From the NCBI GenBank assembly GCA_035445085.1, contig DAOMQA010000007.1, positions 1 to 64,000 of the forward strand: 64,000 bases of DNA, read 5' to 3'. This document shows, piece by piece, positions 6,443-15,403 of the stretch. The position numbers were made by a program, and so were the translations under genes. Origin of the DNA: JBDHXE01 sp035445085. Lineage in GTDB: Bacteria; Bacteroidota; Ignavibacteria; Kapaibacteriales; UBA2268. Numbering within the stretch: position 1 is the stretch's first letter; each line of letters starts with the position of its first letter. Under the pieces are notes generated by a model. That model was not told the origin of the DNA. It made no database searches and worked only from the letters and a program-made list of their open reading frames with translations.

Positions 6443-8725
6443 ATGTCAAAAGGCGGTGGAGCCGGTAAAGTATATTTCGTACTTTATCTTGCAGTAGTAC
6501 TTGAATTATTGATTATCATCGTAGAGCGGGACGAAGCTGAAGAGCATTTACGTTCAAAAACTAAGCAAGCGATGAAAATTGTTGAAAGTATTCTGTCTCA
6601 ATTACAATCAGGTGCTGGAACAGAAGGTATTAATACGCGTCCTCAAGACGAAATTACAATACCACCACCTGGTATAGATATTAAAGAAATTTTTGGAACG
6701 GATCTTAAATCTTTCCGTCAATATACTGTCGAAGTAGGTGTTACTGATGTTGCAAGTTCGCTCGGCAAAAAAGAAAATGAAACTGGCAAGGAATATGTTG
6801 AAAGGCTTAAAAAGTTAGTTAAACTAGCTAACGTTGAGCAACTACAATATCAGATATTCTATAGTCCTAACCAAGACCCAGCTAATGCTCCGTTATTTCC
6901 TAGCGATGATTATTTCAAAAAGAATAATATCGATCCTCTTAAGATGCAACCTGGGGAAATGCTGAAAACTGAGGACCCTACTGTTGAGTGGAAATTATTG
7001 AGTGTTCGGGAGCTTAATTTAGACGAAGAAGCTACATTTAATAAAATTAACTTATCTAATGTTGATTTAGCTCAAATATCTCCTTTATATCCTAACAATC
7101 TTTCTAAGGGTATTGGAGAGAAATATTCTCCTCCTAATATGCCAGAAGATAGCGTTTTCTTTTACTCCGATGTTGAAAGTATGAAATTGAGAACAAAAGC
7201 TGGGCTTGCTAAACGCTCATTTGTCGTGTATTTTCAACCCCCAAATAATGCAGGTTGGTACAAATTAAGATTTGCATCGCGCACTAATAGAATCTTAGGC
7301 GTTAAAGGTGGGCAACAAGCTAGCGATGTGAAAGATGATGCGACAGTAAATATTGGTACAGTTCAACTTACAGTAGCGGACTTACGTAAAGTAATGAAAG
7401 AATTACATCGTAAGTTAGAAAGTTTTGATTTGCCTACTGTAGAATCTTTATCTCAATCTGGTGATATTTCTGGATTTGATGAAAAACTTGTTGCTGCTAA
7501 AACTAAAGCATTCACTCAAGAAAAAGGCGAGGAAATAGCTGGTAATATAAATTTATATGGATATATTGTAAAGCTTTTGGCGCCGGGCCAATCAGTAAAC
7601 TTTGACCAAAATAGAGGTAGCATCGAATTTAATGTTCGTGTAGTTACTCCTCAACCTAAAATGGCAAAGCCGACTATTACTTCTATTCCAGAGTATATAC
7701 CATCGTTCGATAAATTGCCTGCTGTATTTGGGTTTGATATTTCTCCATATCAGGGAACATCTAACCAAGTAGATGGTAGAGTATTTGATGCTGCTAATAA
7801 TGTAGTAGCTCGATTAAACTTACAACCTCTTGACCAAATCGCTGGCATGAATATATCTGCTCCAACGAATGGTAGCTCTAGGCAATATAGAGCAACGGTA
7901 GATAAAGAATTGCCAAAAGGTAAATATAAAGTTGAATTAAACCATACTATTGGAAGCCAAAAAGACCAAAAAACAGCTACATTAGAAATATTTGAATCTA
8001 CTTTAAGTAAAGAGAGCGAAAACAAACTTACAAGTTACTTAAACACATTTGCATACTTTGGATATCCATTAAACTTTGCAGTTGAGCCATCTTCTGGCGG
8101 TAAAATTAAAGCAAATCAATTTAGAATTTATTTATTACCTAATGGTAATAACCAAGTTGAACCTTATGAAGGTCTTTCTGTGCCGCAAAATGCGTTTAAA
8201 TTAACACCTGATATTAAAGATGTTACTGTAAAAGTTACTTGGGTACAAGATGCAACAGGCAAAGAAATAGATATATTCCCTGCTTCTAAATTCGTTGTAA
8301 AACAAGATGAACCTAAGATTTCATTTAATAGATCATCAACTGATTACTCGGGTACTTCTAATAAATTTAAGGTAACTATTTCTAATATCTCTGTAACGCG
8401 TCCAATTACAGGTAACGATGCTAAACCAGCACAAGTTAAAGTGGATATTAAAGGGGAAGCTCAGAAGAAAAATGGCTTAGGCGGATATTCAATAACAAGT
8501 TCTATAATAGAAGGTGACCCAGATGGCGGATATACAATAGAAATAGAATTGACTGGTAAATTAGAAAGAGGACAAACTAAAGTGTCTGGACAAATCGATG
8601 TACCAATCGTCGCCATAGCTACTAATACAGAAAATGGTGTTAAATCAGAAGCTAGAACTCAGACTTTACAAGTGAACGTGAACTATGAACCGAACAGAGG
8701 CGGCCCAGTCCGTAGAAGTCGTTAA
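6443..8725 (+). CDS. GldM-like inner-membrane-anchored periplasmic protein (T9SS/gliding motor-like)
   Basis: The 760-residue protein has a short Gly-rich cytoplasmic start, one transmembrane helix (about 10-28, VYFVLYLAVVLELLIIIV, with a buried Glu), a charged helical stretch (30-55) and then about 700 periplasmic residues rich in beta strands. From about residue 410 these read as successive Ig-like domains, ending in a basic RRSR tail. One N-terminal helix plus chained periplasmic beta domains is the layout of GldM/PorM, the shaft of the T9SS motor, but the sequence is divergent and no GldL neighbour is visible. AGGAGG lies 8 nt before the ATG. It starts an operon with two outer-membrane barrel proteins. 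Generic envelope-spanning protein is the alternative. Confidence 0.55.
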   Translation: MSKGGGAGKVYFVLYLAVVLELLIIIVERDEAEEHLRSKTKQAMKIVESILSQLQSGAGTEGINTRPQDEITIPPPGIDIKEIFGTDLKSFRQYTVEVGVTDVASSLGKKENETGKEYVERLKKLVKLANVEQLQYQIFYSPNQDPANAPLFPSDDYFKKNNIDPLKMQPGEMLKTEDPTVEWKLLSVRELNLDEEATFNKINLSNVDLAQISPLYPNNLSKGIGEKYSPPNMPEDSVFFYSDVESMKLRTKAGLAKRSFVVYFQPPNNAGWYKLRFASRTNRILGVKGGQQASDVKDDATVNIGTVQLTVADLRKVMKELHRKLESFDLPTVESLSQSGDISGFDEKLVAAKTKAFTQEKGEEIAGNINLYGYIVKLLAPGQSVNFDQNRGSIEFNVRVVTPQPKMAKPTITSIPEYIPSFDKLPAVFGFDISPYQGTSNQVDGRVFDAANNVVARLNLQPLDQIAGMNISAPTNGSSRQYRATVDKELPKGKYKVELNHTIGSQKDQKTATLEIFESTLSKESENKLTSYLNTFAYFGYPLNFAVEPSSGGKIKANQFRIYLLPNGNNQVEPYEGLSVPQNAFKLTPDIKDVTVKVTWVQDATGKEIDIFPASKFVVKQDEPKISFNRSSTDYSGTSNKFKVTISNISVTRPITGNDAKPAQVKVDIKGEAQKKNGLGGYSITSSIIEGDPDGGYTIEIELTGKLERGQTKVSGQIDVPIVAIATNTENGVKSEARTQTLQVNVNYEPNRGGPVRRSR

Positions 8726-8778
8726 TTGAGATGAACATTATGAAGAATAAAATTAATATTAAAAGCAAGGAACTCAAT

Positions 8779-10509
8779 ATGATTAAAAGATTATTGATAT
8801 TAGTAGTATGCATAGGAGTAATTGCGTCTTTAAGACCGACTATAACAAGGGCGCAATCTGAAGAATCTTTTCGTATGCAACTTGAATCAATACTATATAG
8901 TTTCAAAAACTATAGATTCTCTAATATTTCGGTATGGCAAGTAAAGGATATCAAAGATATTAGGAAGGTAATTAAACAAAGAGATGAAGCAGAATCTCTT
9001 GGAGCAAAGGGCGGTGGCACTGTATCTGAAGAATGCTTAAAGGGCGTTGATAATGCTATACTTCAGTTAATACAAAGTGAAGTAAACAATGGTAGCTCGG
9101 CAAGCGACATCTCTAGAGCTATTATTGGACGTTCATTAACTTTGCCGCCAATTGATCAGTTTCAATGTATAGTAAAATATTATGAAAGTAAAATTAGTTC
9201 TAGCACAAAATCTGTACAAAATGCTTATATCGTGTCTACACGTAAAGGTAGAAATGAAATGGTGCCTAATACCATTATAGCACTCATCATTTCTTTTGAA
9301 GATAAACCAGATATTAAAAGTAATGTAAACAATGCAGGACCTTCTAATACATTTACATATCCAGAATTAAAAGAATATTCTTTAGATCCTAAAGAGTTTA
9401 AATCAAGTAATCTTTATGGATTATTGGAAAATGCTTTTATGCAAGGTGCGGTTCGCGATGTAACTTTAGAAGCTCAAGGTGTAGGAACTCTTATTTATTG
9501 GTTCCCACCTAAAGCTGGTGTAACTAAAACATTATTAGAAAAAGAAGCTGAAATTAGTTCTCGCGACGTACAAACTTTTAAAAGAGTATCTGAAGGCTCT
9601 GCCTTAGATATTAAATATAAAACTGACGAATTAGTTATCAGTCCAGATTTATTATCTTGGAAAAGATATCCAAATCCGATTATAACTTATGAAGATGGAT
9701 TTATTGATTCTGCCGATCCAATTGCTAATAAGAAACTACCATTATATGGTGTTGAGTTAAAATATGGACTTGATGGTATTAATTATCCTTCTTTTTGGAG
9801 CGAAAGATTAACATTATCTGCTGTTTGGCAAGGTGTTAAATTAGGGGTAGTATTACCAACTAATGGCTATTCTTCAATTTCTAAAGATGTATTTGGTACT
9901 ATTAGAAAATTAACATATGCAGGTGTTGGATTAGCTGGTGAAGCTGATTTTCCATTAGCAGTTATTCCTAAGAGTGGTATATTTAATGCTAACTTCTCTT
10001 ATGTTTTTGGCGATGCGCAAAGGTCGATAGTTAAAGACATTGACCCGATTCTTGCAGTAACTAATACAAGCGTTAATGATTTCTTAGTTAGATTCAATGG
10101 TCAATTACACTATACTTTCGGTGTTGCTATCGATGACAATTATATGATTCGCTTTGGTCTTGGTGGAACTATGTATGTTATGGAAAAATGGTATAATAAT
10201 GTAGTTTATAACGAAGAATTAAGAGAAAACACTGTTAATTTTGAAATGTTAGAATCAGAAACAATTGGAGGAGTATCTGGTAAGGTAGAATTTATGTCGA
10301 AAAATGCCGCAACTCCTTACGGCGCATCTTTGCAATACTTCGACGAAGGACTATATACTAACTTATGGTTGCAAGTACCTTTAGTAGAAAATTCATTTTC
10401 TATTAGATTAGACGCTAAAGGATATTTTAAAGCATTTACAAATACTCCGAGAACGTGGGAAAACAAGAGTGTGTTTATGCCAATGGTTAGATTCATTGTA
10501 TTTTTATAA
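8779..10509 (+). CDS. outer-membrane protein with soluble N-terminal domain and C-terminal beta-barrel
   Basis: I start at the ATG at 8779 (576 residues): AGGA lies 7 nt before it, and the protein then opens with a clean signal peptide (MIKRLLILVVCIGVIASL..., cleavage near TRAQ). An in-frame ATG at 8731 would add 16 hydrophilic residues that spoil the signal. Residues 20-190 look globular and charged. From about 300 on the sequence alternates polar and hydrophobic residues with many aromatic and Gly positions (GLGGTMYVMEKWYNN, LQYFDEGLYTNLWLQV), as in outer-membrane barrels. It follows the GldM-like gene; together they may form a trans-envelope complex. The family is not recognised. Confidence 0.6.
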   Translation: MIKRLLILVVCIGVIASLRPTITRAQSEESFRMQLESILYSFKNYRFSNISVWQVKDIKDIRKVIKQRDEAESLGAKGGGTVSEECLKGVDNAILQLIQSEVNNGSSASDISRAIIGRSLTLPPIDQFQCIVKYYESKISSSTKSVQNAYIVSTRKGRNEMVPNTIIALIISFEDKPDIKSNVNNAGPSNTFTYPELKEYSLDPKEFKSSNLYGLLENAFMQGAVRDVTLEAQGVGTLIYWFPPKAGVTKTLLEKEAEISSRDVQTFKRVSEGSALDIKYKTDELVISPDLLSWKRYPNPIITYEDGFIDSADPIANKKLPLYGVELKYGLDGINYPSFWSERLTLSAVWQGVKLGVVLPTNGYSSISKDVFGTIRKLTYAGVGLAGEADFPLAVIPKSGIFNANFSYVFGDAQRSIVKDIDPILAVTNTSVNDFLVRFNGQLHYTFGVAIDDNYMIRFGLGGTMYVMEKWYNNVVYNEELRENTVNFEMLESETIGGVSGKVEFMSKNAATPYGASLQYFDEGLYTNLWLQVPLVENSFSIRLDAKGYFKAFTNTPRTWENKSVFMPMVRFIVFL

Positions 10510-10537
10510 TTAGATTGTAGTAAGAAAATAATAAAGA

Positions 10538-12034
10538 ATGAATATGAAAAAATATATAATTATAATAACTCTTGCTCTTGTAGCTGTATGTGGTTTCAAT
10601 AATGAAGCAAAAGCACAATTTGTTGATAAAGAAGCTATCTTAGATTCACTAACAACTATTGACCCTAATATTGTTGGGTATTTCCCACGCTGGAAAATAT
10701 GTGAACCAGACTTAATTGCTCAAATATACCAAGCATTCTTATATAAGGGCTATCCTGCTGATGAGTTGAATAGAGAAGATATTCAAGTTATGGGCGCTCC
10801 TAAAGAATCTGAGTTAGACCCTTATGATATTCTTTTACTAAGCTGTGGTAAAGCTAGTATGAATGTTGTTGAAATTGAAAGCGTGTTTGGTGATATTATG
10901 ATTGGTTATTTATCGGGTCAGTTTATATACAAGGGCTTAAATAGAGGTTTATACAGCGATGATTTCGGTGGTGGTAATAAACGTGATTATTGCTATATCG
11001 ATATACCGGGCGAAACTCCTGTTACTCCTTCTCAAGCTGAAATGATTACTAATTACCTTGATAAACCTGTTAATGTTGATCATGCTTTCTCATTATCACT
11101 GTTTGAGCAAGCTTTAAAAATTGGTAGTACTGGTTTTTGGTTGCGTTCAGTGATGGGAACTGATGAAGTTGGCTATCATTATTGGTCTGCTGGTGAAGCA
11201 AAAGTGCTATTACAAAGACCTCTATACATTAATAATGACCCTGCTACCAAAAAAGGTATACCTTACTTAATTAATGCTTACCTTGGTGGTGGCTATAGAG
11301 TTACGTCGGGGCTAAATAATGATGGCTCATTACTTAGCTGGGTTACTTCGCGTAATCTAAATGCCTCTCCTGATGGCAAAATTATCTTTGGTACAGACGT
11401 TCATGCGTGGTTCCATCCACAAGCAGGCTTGTCTTTAAATGTAGAACTTCCTATGAGTAGAATTGGAACTGAAAAAATTGAACCTTCTTCTTATGCGATG
11501 TATTCTATCGGCGAAAGAAGTGTTGATTTTAATCCAAATAACCCGCTTTCGTCTTCAGATAAAACTATAAGAAAAGGACAAGTGGTACCACTCCTAAGAG
11601 CTACTGGGCAAGTCTCTGTCTTTTATAATCTATGGTTAGATAAGAAAAATCCAGAAAATTACTTTAGATTTAATCTTGGCTTAAGTTATGCTGAAGTGCG
11701 AGAAGCATTATACTATCAAGTGCAAGAATTAGCAGTGCCAAATGCACCGTATAATTATTACTCTATCGAAGGTGTAGACGGATTAGATACTTATAAACCA
11801 AATGAATTTATGGATTGGTTATATTTCAAAGTAGAATACAGAAATCAAGCTGTATTCCCATTTGGTATATCTGCACAAATATCTAATCAAATATTCTTAG
11901 GTAGAGCATATTTACCATTATTAGGTAATTGGTTATATTTAGAAGCTAAATATTCTACTCCAATCAGAGATGCAAGACCGTTTGAAATCAAGAATTTCTT
12001 TATGATTTCTCCAGTTCTTAGATTGACCATATAA
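10538..12034 (+). CDS. outer-membrane beta-barrel protein, third gene of the envelope block
   Basis: The 498-residue protein has a signal peptide (MKKYIIIITLALVAVCGF, cleavage near AKAQF). An in-frame ATG two codons into the frame (10544) is an equally good start. The first half is mixed; the second half has repeated amphipathic beta strands (YLGGGYRVTSG, FHPQAGLSLNVELP, YFRFNLGLSYAEV) and ends in strand-like LRLTI, typical of a barrel inserted by BAM. It lies 28 bp behind the previous barrel gene and before a strong terminator, so it is the last gene of the GldM-like operon. The family is not recognised. Confidence 0.6.
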   Translation: MNMKKYIIIITLALVAVCGFNNEAKAQFVDKEAILDSLTTIDPNIVGYFPRWKICEPDLIAQIYQAFLYKGYPADELNREDIQVMGAPKESELDPYDILLLSCGKASMNVVEIESVFGDIMIGYLSGQFIYKGLNRGLYSDDFGGGNKRDYCYIDIPGETPVTPSQAEMITNYLDKPVNVDHAFSLSLFEQALKIGSTGFWLRSVMGTDEVGYHYWSAGEAKVLLQRPLYINNDPATKKGIPYLINAYLGGGYRVTSGLNNDGSLLSWVTSRNLNASPDGKIIFGTDVHAWFHPQAGLSLNVELPMSRIGTEKIEPSSYAMYSIGERSVDFNPNNPLSSSDKTIRKGQVVPLLRATGQVSVFYNLWLDKKNPENYFRFNLGLSYAEVREALYYQVQELAVPNAPYNYYSIEGVDGLDTYKPNEFMDWLYFKVEYRNQAVFPFGISAQISNQIFLGRAYLPLLGNWLYLEAKYSTPIRDARPFEIKNFFMISPVLRLTI

Positions 12035-12052
12035 AAATAATGAATACAAAGT

Positions 12053-12096
12053 TCCCCCTTTTTGACTATTTTTGTAGCTCGAAGGGGGATTTTTTA
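12053..12096 (+). terminator. terminator of the GldM-like operon
   Basis: The 8-bp stem TCCCCCTT (12053-12060) / AAGGGGGA (12082-12089) is followed by a run of T (12090-12096). It is GC-rich in an AT-rich setting. Confidence 0.85.
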
Positions 12097-12148
12097 TTAA
12101 TTTATTATAAGATATACAAAAAATTGCTAAGAAAAATAAAGATGAAGT

Positions 12149-13477
12149 ATGAAATTTAATTTGAAATTACTAATTCCTTTTATTATCCTAACTACAAGCT
12201 CACTTTTTGCTAATGATAATCAAAAGGATTCTGTTGATAAGGCTTTTGAAATACTAAAAGATGCGAAAGTGGAAGCAGCAAGAAAGGAAATTGAAATTAC
12301 TGTTAGAAGTGTTGATATTAGCCAATTCCCAAAAATCAAGTTGATGATAGAAGCATATAATAAGTTAGGTGAACCATTAGATACGCTAACAGCCGACCAA
12401 GTATCTGTATTTGAAAATAGTAAGAAGCAACAAGTAGTAGAAGTACAAAAAGTACCTGCAGCTACCGAAATTCCAGTGGATTTTGTGTTTTTAGTAGATA
12501 TCACTGGTTCTATGCAACCAATGGTAAACTCAGTAATTAGTAATATATCGAGTTTTACACAGAATTTAGTTAAAAGAGGTATTGATTATAGAATTGGTTT
12601 AATACTATTTGGTGACGACGTAGAAAGAATTTATGACCCTACTCAAAATGTTTATACTTTCTTATCTTGGATAAGTGGAGTAAAGGCAAAGGGGGGAGGA
12701 GATGTTAAAGAAAACTCTTTAGAAGCTCTTGAAGCAACTACTAAAAGTATCAAATGGCGTGGCGAAGCTTCACGCGTAGCTGTATTAATAACGGATGCTC
12801 CGTATCATCAAAAAGGAGAAGATGGAAATGGTATTACAGACCAAACTACTGAATCTATAATAGAATTATTGCAAAAAAATCAAGTGAGGGTCTTCTCTAT
12901 TGTACCCGAAGAGATAGAGCAATACAAGCTCATTTCTTTAAAATCAAGAGGCGCTGCTTATGATATTGAATATCCATTCTCAACTATATTAGATAATTTT
13001 TCGAATCAACTTACTAATTTATATAATGTAACTTACCAATCAGAAGAAGAAGCGATTCCAGATTCAATAGAAATTGCGTTATTTAATGCGGGTACCCAGA
13101 GATTAATTAAAAAGACTATACCAATAGTTGAATTAGGCAGGAAATTAATTATTGAAAACCTTCTTTTCCCCACTAATAGCTCAGATCTACCAAGTGTAGT
13201 AAGAGAATTAGATATTATGGCGGACTTTATGAACGCTAAACAAAATATTCAAATTATGATTGAAGGGCATACAGACAATGTTGGTGCTGAAGGTATTAAC
13301 GATAAGTTATCATTAGAAAGAGCAAATAAGGTCAGAGATTATCTTGTAAGTAAAGGCATAAATGCTTCGCGTATTCAAACTATTGGGTATGGCAAAAAAC
13401 GCCCCTTAGCAAGTAATAAAACTGAGATCGGCAGACGATTAAATCGCCGTACCGAAATCATAATTTTAAATAAATAA
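12149..13477 (+). CDS. exported vWA-domain / OmpA-domain protein
   Basis: The 442-residue protein has a signal peptide (1-21, ending SSLFAND). An N-terminal beta domain (40-105) precedes a von Willebrand A domain (about 110-290) with the metal-site motif DITGS and the later TDAP. A C-terminal OmpA domain (about 335-442) carries the peptidoglycan-binding TDNVG and NRRTEI segments. Without a lipobox it should be periplasmic, binding the cell wall by OmpA and a partner by vWA. Its stop codon abuts that of convergent pyrE with no base between. A related vWA-OmpA lipoprotein is encoded at 15404-16849. Confidence 0.85.
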   Translation: MKFNLKLLIPFIILTTSSLFANDNQKDSVDKAFEILKDAKVEAARKEIEITVRSVDISQFPKIKLMIEAYNKLGEPLDTLTADQVSVFENSKKQQVVEVQKVPAATEIPVDFVFLVDITGSMQPMVNSVISNISSFTQNLVKRGIDYRIGLILFGDDVERIYDPTQNVYTFLSWISGVKAKGGGDVKENSLEALEATTKSIKWRGEASRVAVLITDAPYHQKGEDGNGITDQTTESIIELLQKNQVRVFSIVPEEIEQYKLISLKSRGAAYDIEYPFSTILDNFSNQLTNLYNVTYQSEEEAIPDSIEIALFNAGTQRLIKKTIPIVELGRKLIIENLLFPTNSSDLPSVVRELDIMADFMNAKQNIQIMIEGHTDNVGAEGINDKLSLERANKVRDYLVSKGINASRIQTIGYGKKRPLASNKTEIGRRLNRRTEIIILNK

Positions 13478-13999
13478 TCAGGAGTTTTTTAATTCTGTCA
13501 TCGTAAATAAAGGTAGTAGTTGTATGCTTTCAGCTGCCAAAGCTTCTTTACCACCAGATTCTCTATCTATTACGCATATGGCTGTCTCTATTATAGCACC
13601 TTCTTCACGCAATTGATTAGTACTAATAATAATCTGCCCGCCACTTGTAACTACATCCTCTACGATTAGTAATTTTTTACCTTTAATAGAAGGACCTTCG
13701 GCAAATTTTTGAGTGCCATATTCTTTTGCTTTCTTTCTTACCATTACCATAGGAATATTAAGTTTTAGAGATAAGGCGGTTGCAATAGGTATACCTCCCA
13801 TCTCTAATGCAGCTAAATAATCAAAGTCTTGCTTGATAATTTCGCTAAAATGATCAGCTATTGAATTTAAAATATTAGGTATTGATTCAAACTGATATTT
13901 ATCAAAATATTCATTACTTATTTTGCCGGATCTCAATAAAAACTCACCCGTAATGTAAGCAGTATTATATATACTTTTTGCTAATTCTGTTCTATTCAT
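13478..13999 (-). CDS. pyrE: orotate phosphoribosyltransferase
   Basis: The 173-residue protein joins orotate and PRPP to make OMP in pyrimidine synthesis. The PRPP-binding loop LLIVEDVVTSGGQI (about residues 110-123) and the upstream MVRKKAKEYGT segment are the PyrE signatures. The ATG immediately follows the stop of the M28 peptidase gene, so the two are probably translationally coupled at the end of the leftward mlaD operon. The protein is slightly shorter than many PyrE proteins but no catalytic segment is missing. Confidence 0.93.
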   Translation of the reverse strand: MNRTELAKSIYNTAYITGEFLLRSGKISNEYFDKYQFESIPNILNSIADHFSEIIKQDFDYLAALEMGGIPIATALSLKLNIPMVMVRKKAKEYGTQKFAEGPSIKGKKLLIVEDVVTSGGQIIISTNQLREEGAIIETAICVIDRESGGKEALAAESIQLLPLFTMTELKNS

Positions 14000-15385
14000 T
14001 TATTTCTTTATATTATTTGGAAAATCTATTTCTAAATCTGAATATAAATATATAGCTAATGCAATAGTGGCTATATTTTGATTTAATTCAAATGGGTCTA
14101 CTTTGTCTACCATATCAGAATATGAATGATGATATTGGAAATACTTTCCGCGTCCGTTTGTGCTCAAGCTCATACCTGGCACACCAATGTCCATCATAGG
14201 CTCAATATCAACTCCACCGCCATGGTTGCTCACTGTCATCTCATCATGTATCATTTTAAAAAGTGGCTCAGCATATTTTAACTTAGTTAAAATACTATCT
14301 GCTCCGCTTAATCTAATTGCCGAAGGTGGGAAGACTCCACTGTCATGTTCAAAAACTAATATATGCTTCTCATTTTTATGAGCTTCTTTATAAGCAATAC
14401 CGCCCTTAGCTCCATTCTCTTCATTTACCCATTGAACCATTCTAATGGTTCTCTTAGGCTTCAAACCAAGCTCTTTAATTAGTTTAGTAGCAAACCAAGT
14501 AGACATAACCCCACTTCCGTCATCTTGAGCTCCAGTCCCTAAGTCCCATGAATCAGTATGCCCGCCTAAGGCTATTATCTCATCAGGATATTTACTACCT
14601 TTAATTTCACACATAATATTTCTTGATTCCGAATCTGGGTGTTGCCCTACATCCAAATCAATTAATATTCTTGGTTTTATACCATAAGAAATTAATCTTT
14701 CTAATAACATAACATCTTCGGGGCTGATTGCAGCATGTGGAATTTTGGGTATGCTATCATTATAAGCCATTACACCAGTATGTAAATTACGCATTATTAA
14801 AGGACTAACGGAACGAATTAGGCTTGCTATGGCACCATACTTGGCTGCCCATTGAGCTCCATAAAATCTATATTGTACTGACTGACCATAATTGATGAAG
14901 GGTTGATTATAAACTACTATTTTACCTTCAATATTTGTTTTGCCTAAGCTATCAAGCTCTTTTTTGTCTTTGACTACGACTATCTCGCCAATAATACCAC
15001 CTCTTGGAGTTGCAATGCTACCCCCTAATGCAGTAATAGGTATATTGGCTTCACGTGGATATAATAACTTTGCTGTTTCACTATTTCTATACCAATTAGT
15101 TACCATTACTTTTTCTGCTCTTACGTTATCAAAATTATCTTTTGACATTTGTTCGAGCATCCAATCTAAGGCTTTTTCTAAGTTCTTGCTGCCACTTAAT
15201 CGAGGTCCATACACATCTGTCATATATGCTAAGCGTTGCCAAGCACTACTATCTTTGTAGGCATAACTAATTATCTTTTCCGCAATAGGGCGGTATTTAT
15301 TGATAAAATCTATACTATCAGTATTTGAGTATACACAATAATTAATTAAAAAAATAAACAATATCGAACTTATTATTTTTTTCAT
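14000..15385 (-). CDS. exported M28-family zinc peptidase (carboxypeptidase Q-like) with PA domain
   Basis: The 461-residue protein has a signal peptide (1-20). A PA insert lies at about residues 120-250. The M28 catalytic core follows with the metal ligands in order: GGHTDSWD, AQDDGSG, NEENG (catalytic Glu-Glu) and YHHSYSD. The arrangement is that of plasma glutamate carboxypeptidase-like exopeptidases, which trim peptides outside the cytoplasm. It is 18 bp after the vWA-OmpA lipoprotein gene and directly abuts pyrE. All motifs are intact, so it should be active. Confidence 0.9.
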   Translation of the reverse strand: MKKIISSILFIFLINYCVYSNTDSIDFINKYRPIAEKIISYAYKDSSAWQRLAYMTDVYGPRLSGSKNLEKALDWMLEQMSKDNFDNVRAEKVMVTNWYRNSETAKLLYPREANIPITALGGSIATPRGGIIGEIVVVKDKKELDSLGKTNIEGKIVVYNQPFINYGQSVQYRFYGAQWAAKYGAIASLIRSVSPLIMRNLHTGVMAYNDSIPKIPHAAISPEDVMLLERLISYGIKPRILIDLDVGQHPDSESRNIMCEIKGSKYPDEIIALGGHTDSWDLGTGAQDDGSGVMSTWFATKLIKELGLKPKRTIRMVQWVNEENGAKGGIAYKEAHKNEKHILVFEHDSGVFPPSAIRLSGADSILTKLKYAEPLFKMIHDEMTVSNHGGGVDIEPMMDIGVPGMSLSTNGRGKYFQYHHSYSDMVDKVDPFELNQNIATIALAIYLYSDLEIDFPNNIKK

Positions 15386-15403
15386 AATTTTATCCTATTG
15401 GTG

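Noticed and set aside
13470..13500. Missing terminator between the vWA-OmpA gene and pyrE taken as an assembly join
   Set aside because: The two convergent stops abut cleanly, both frames are complete and base composition does not change; tight convergent packing explains it.
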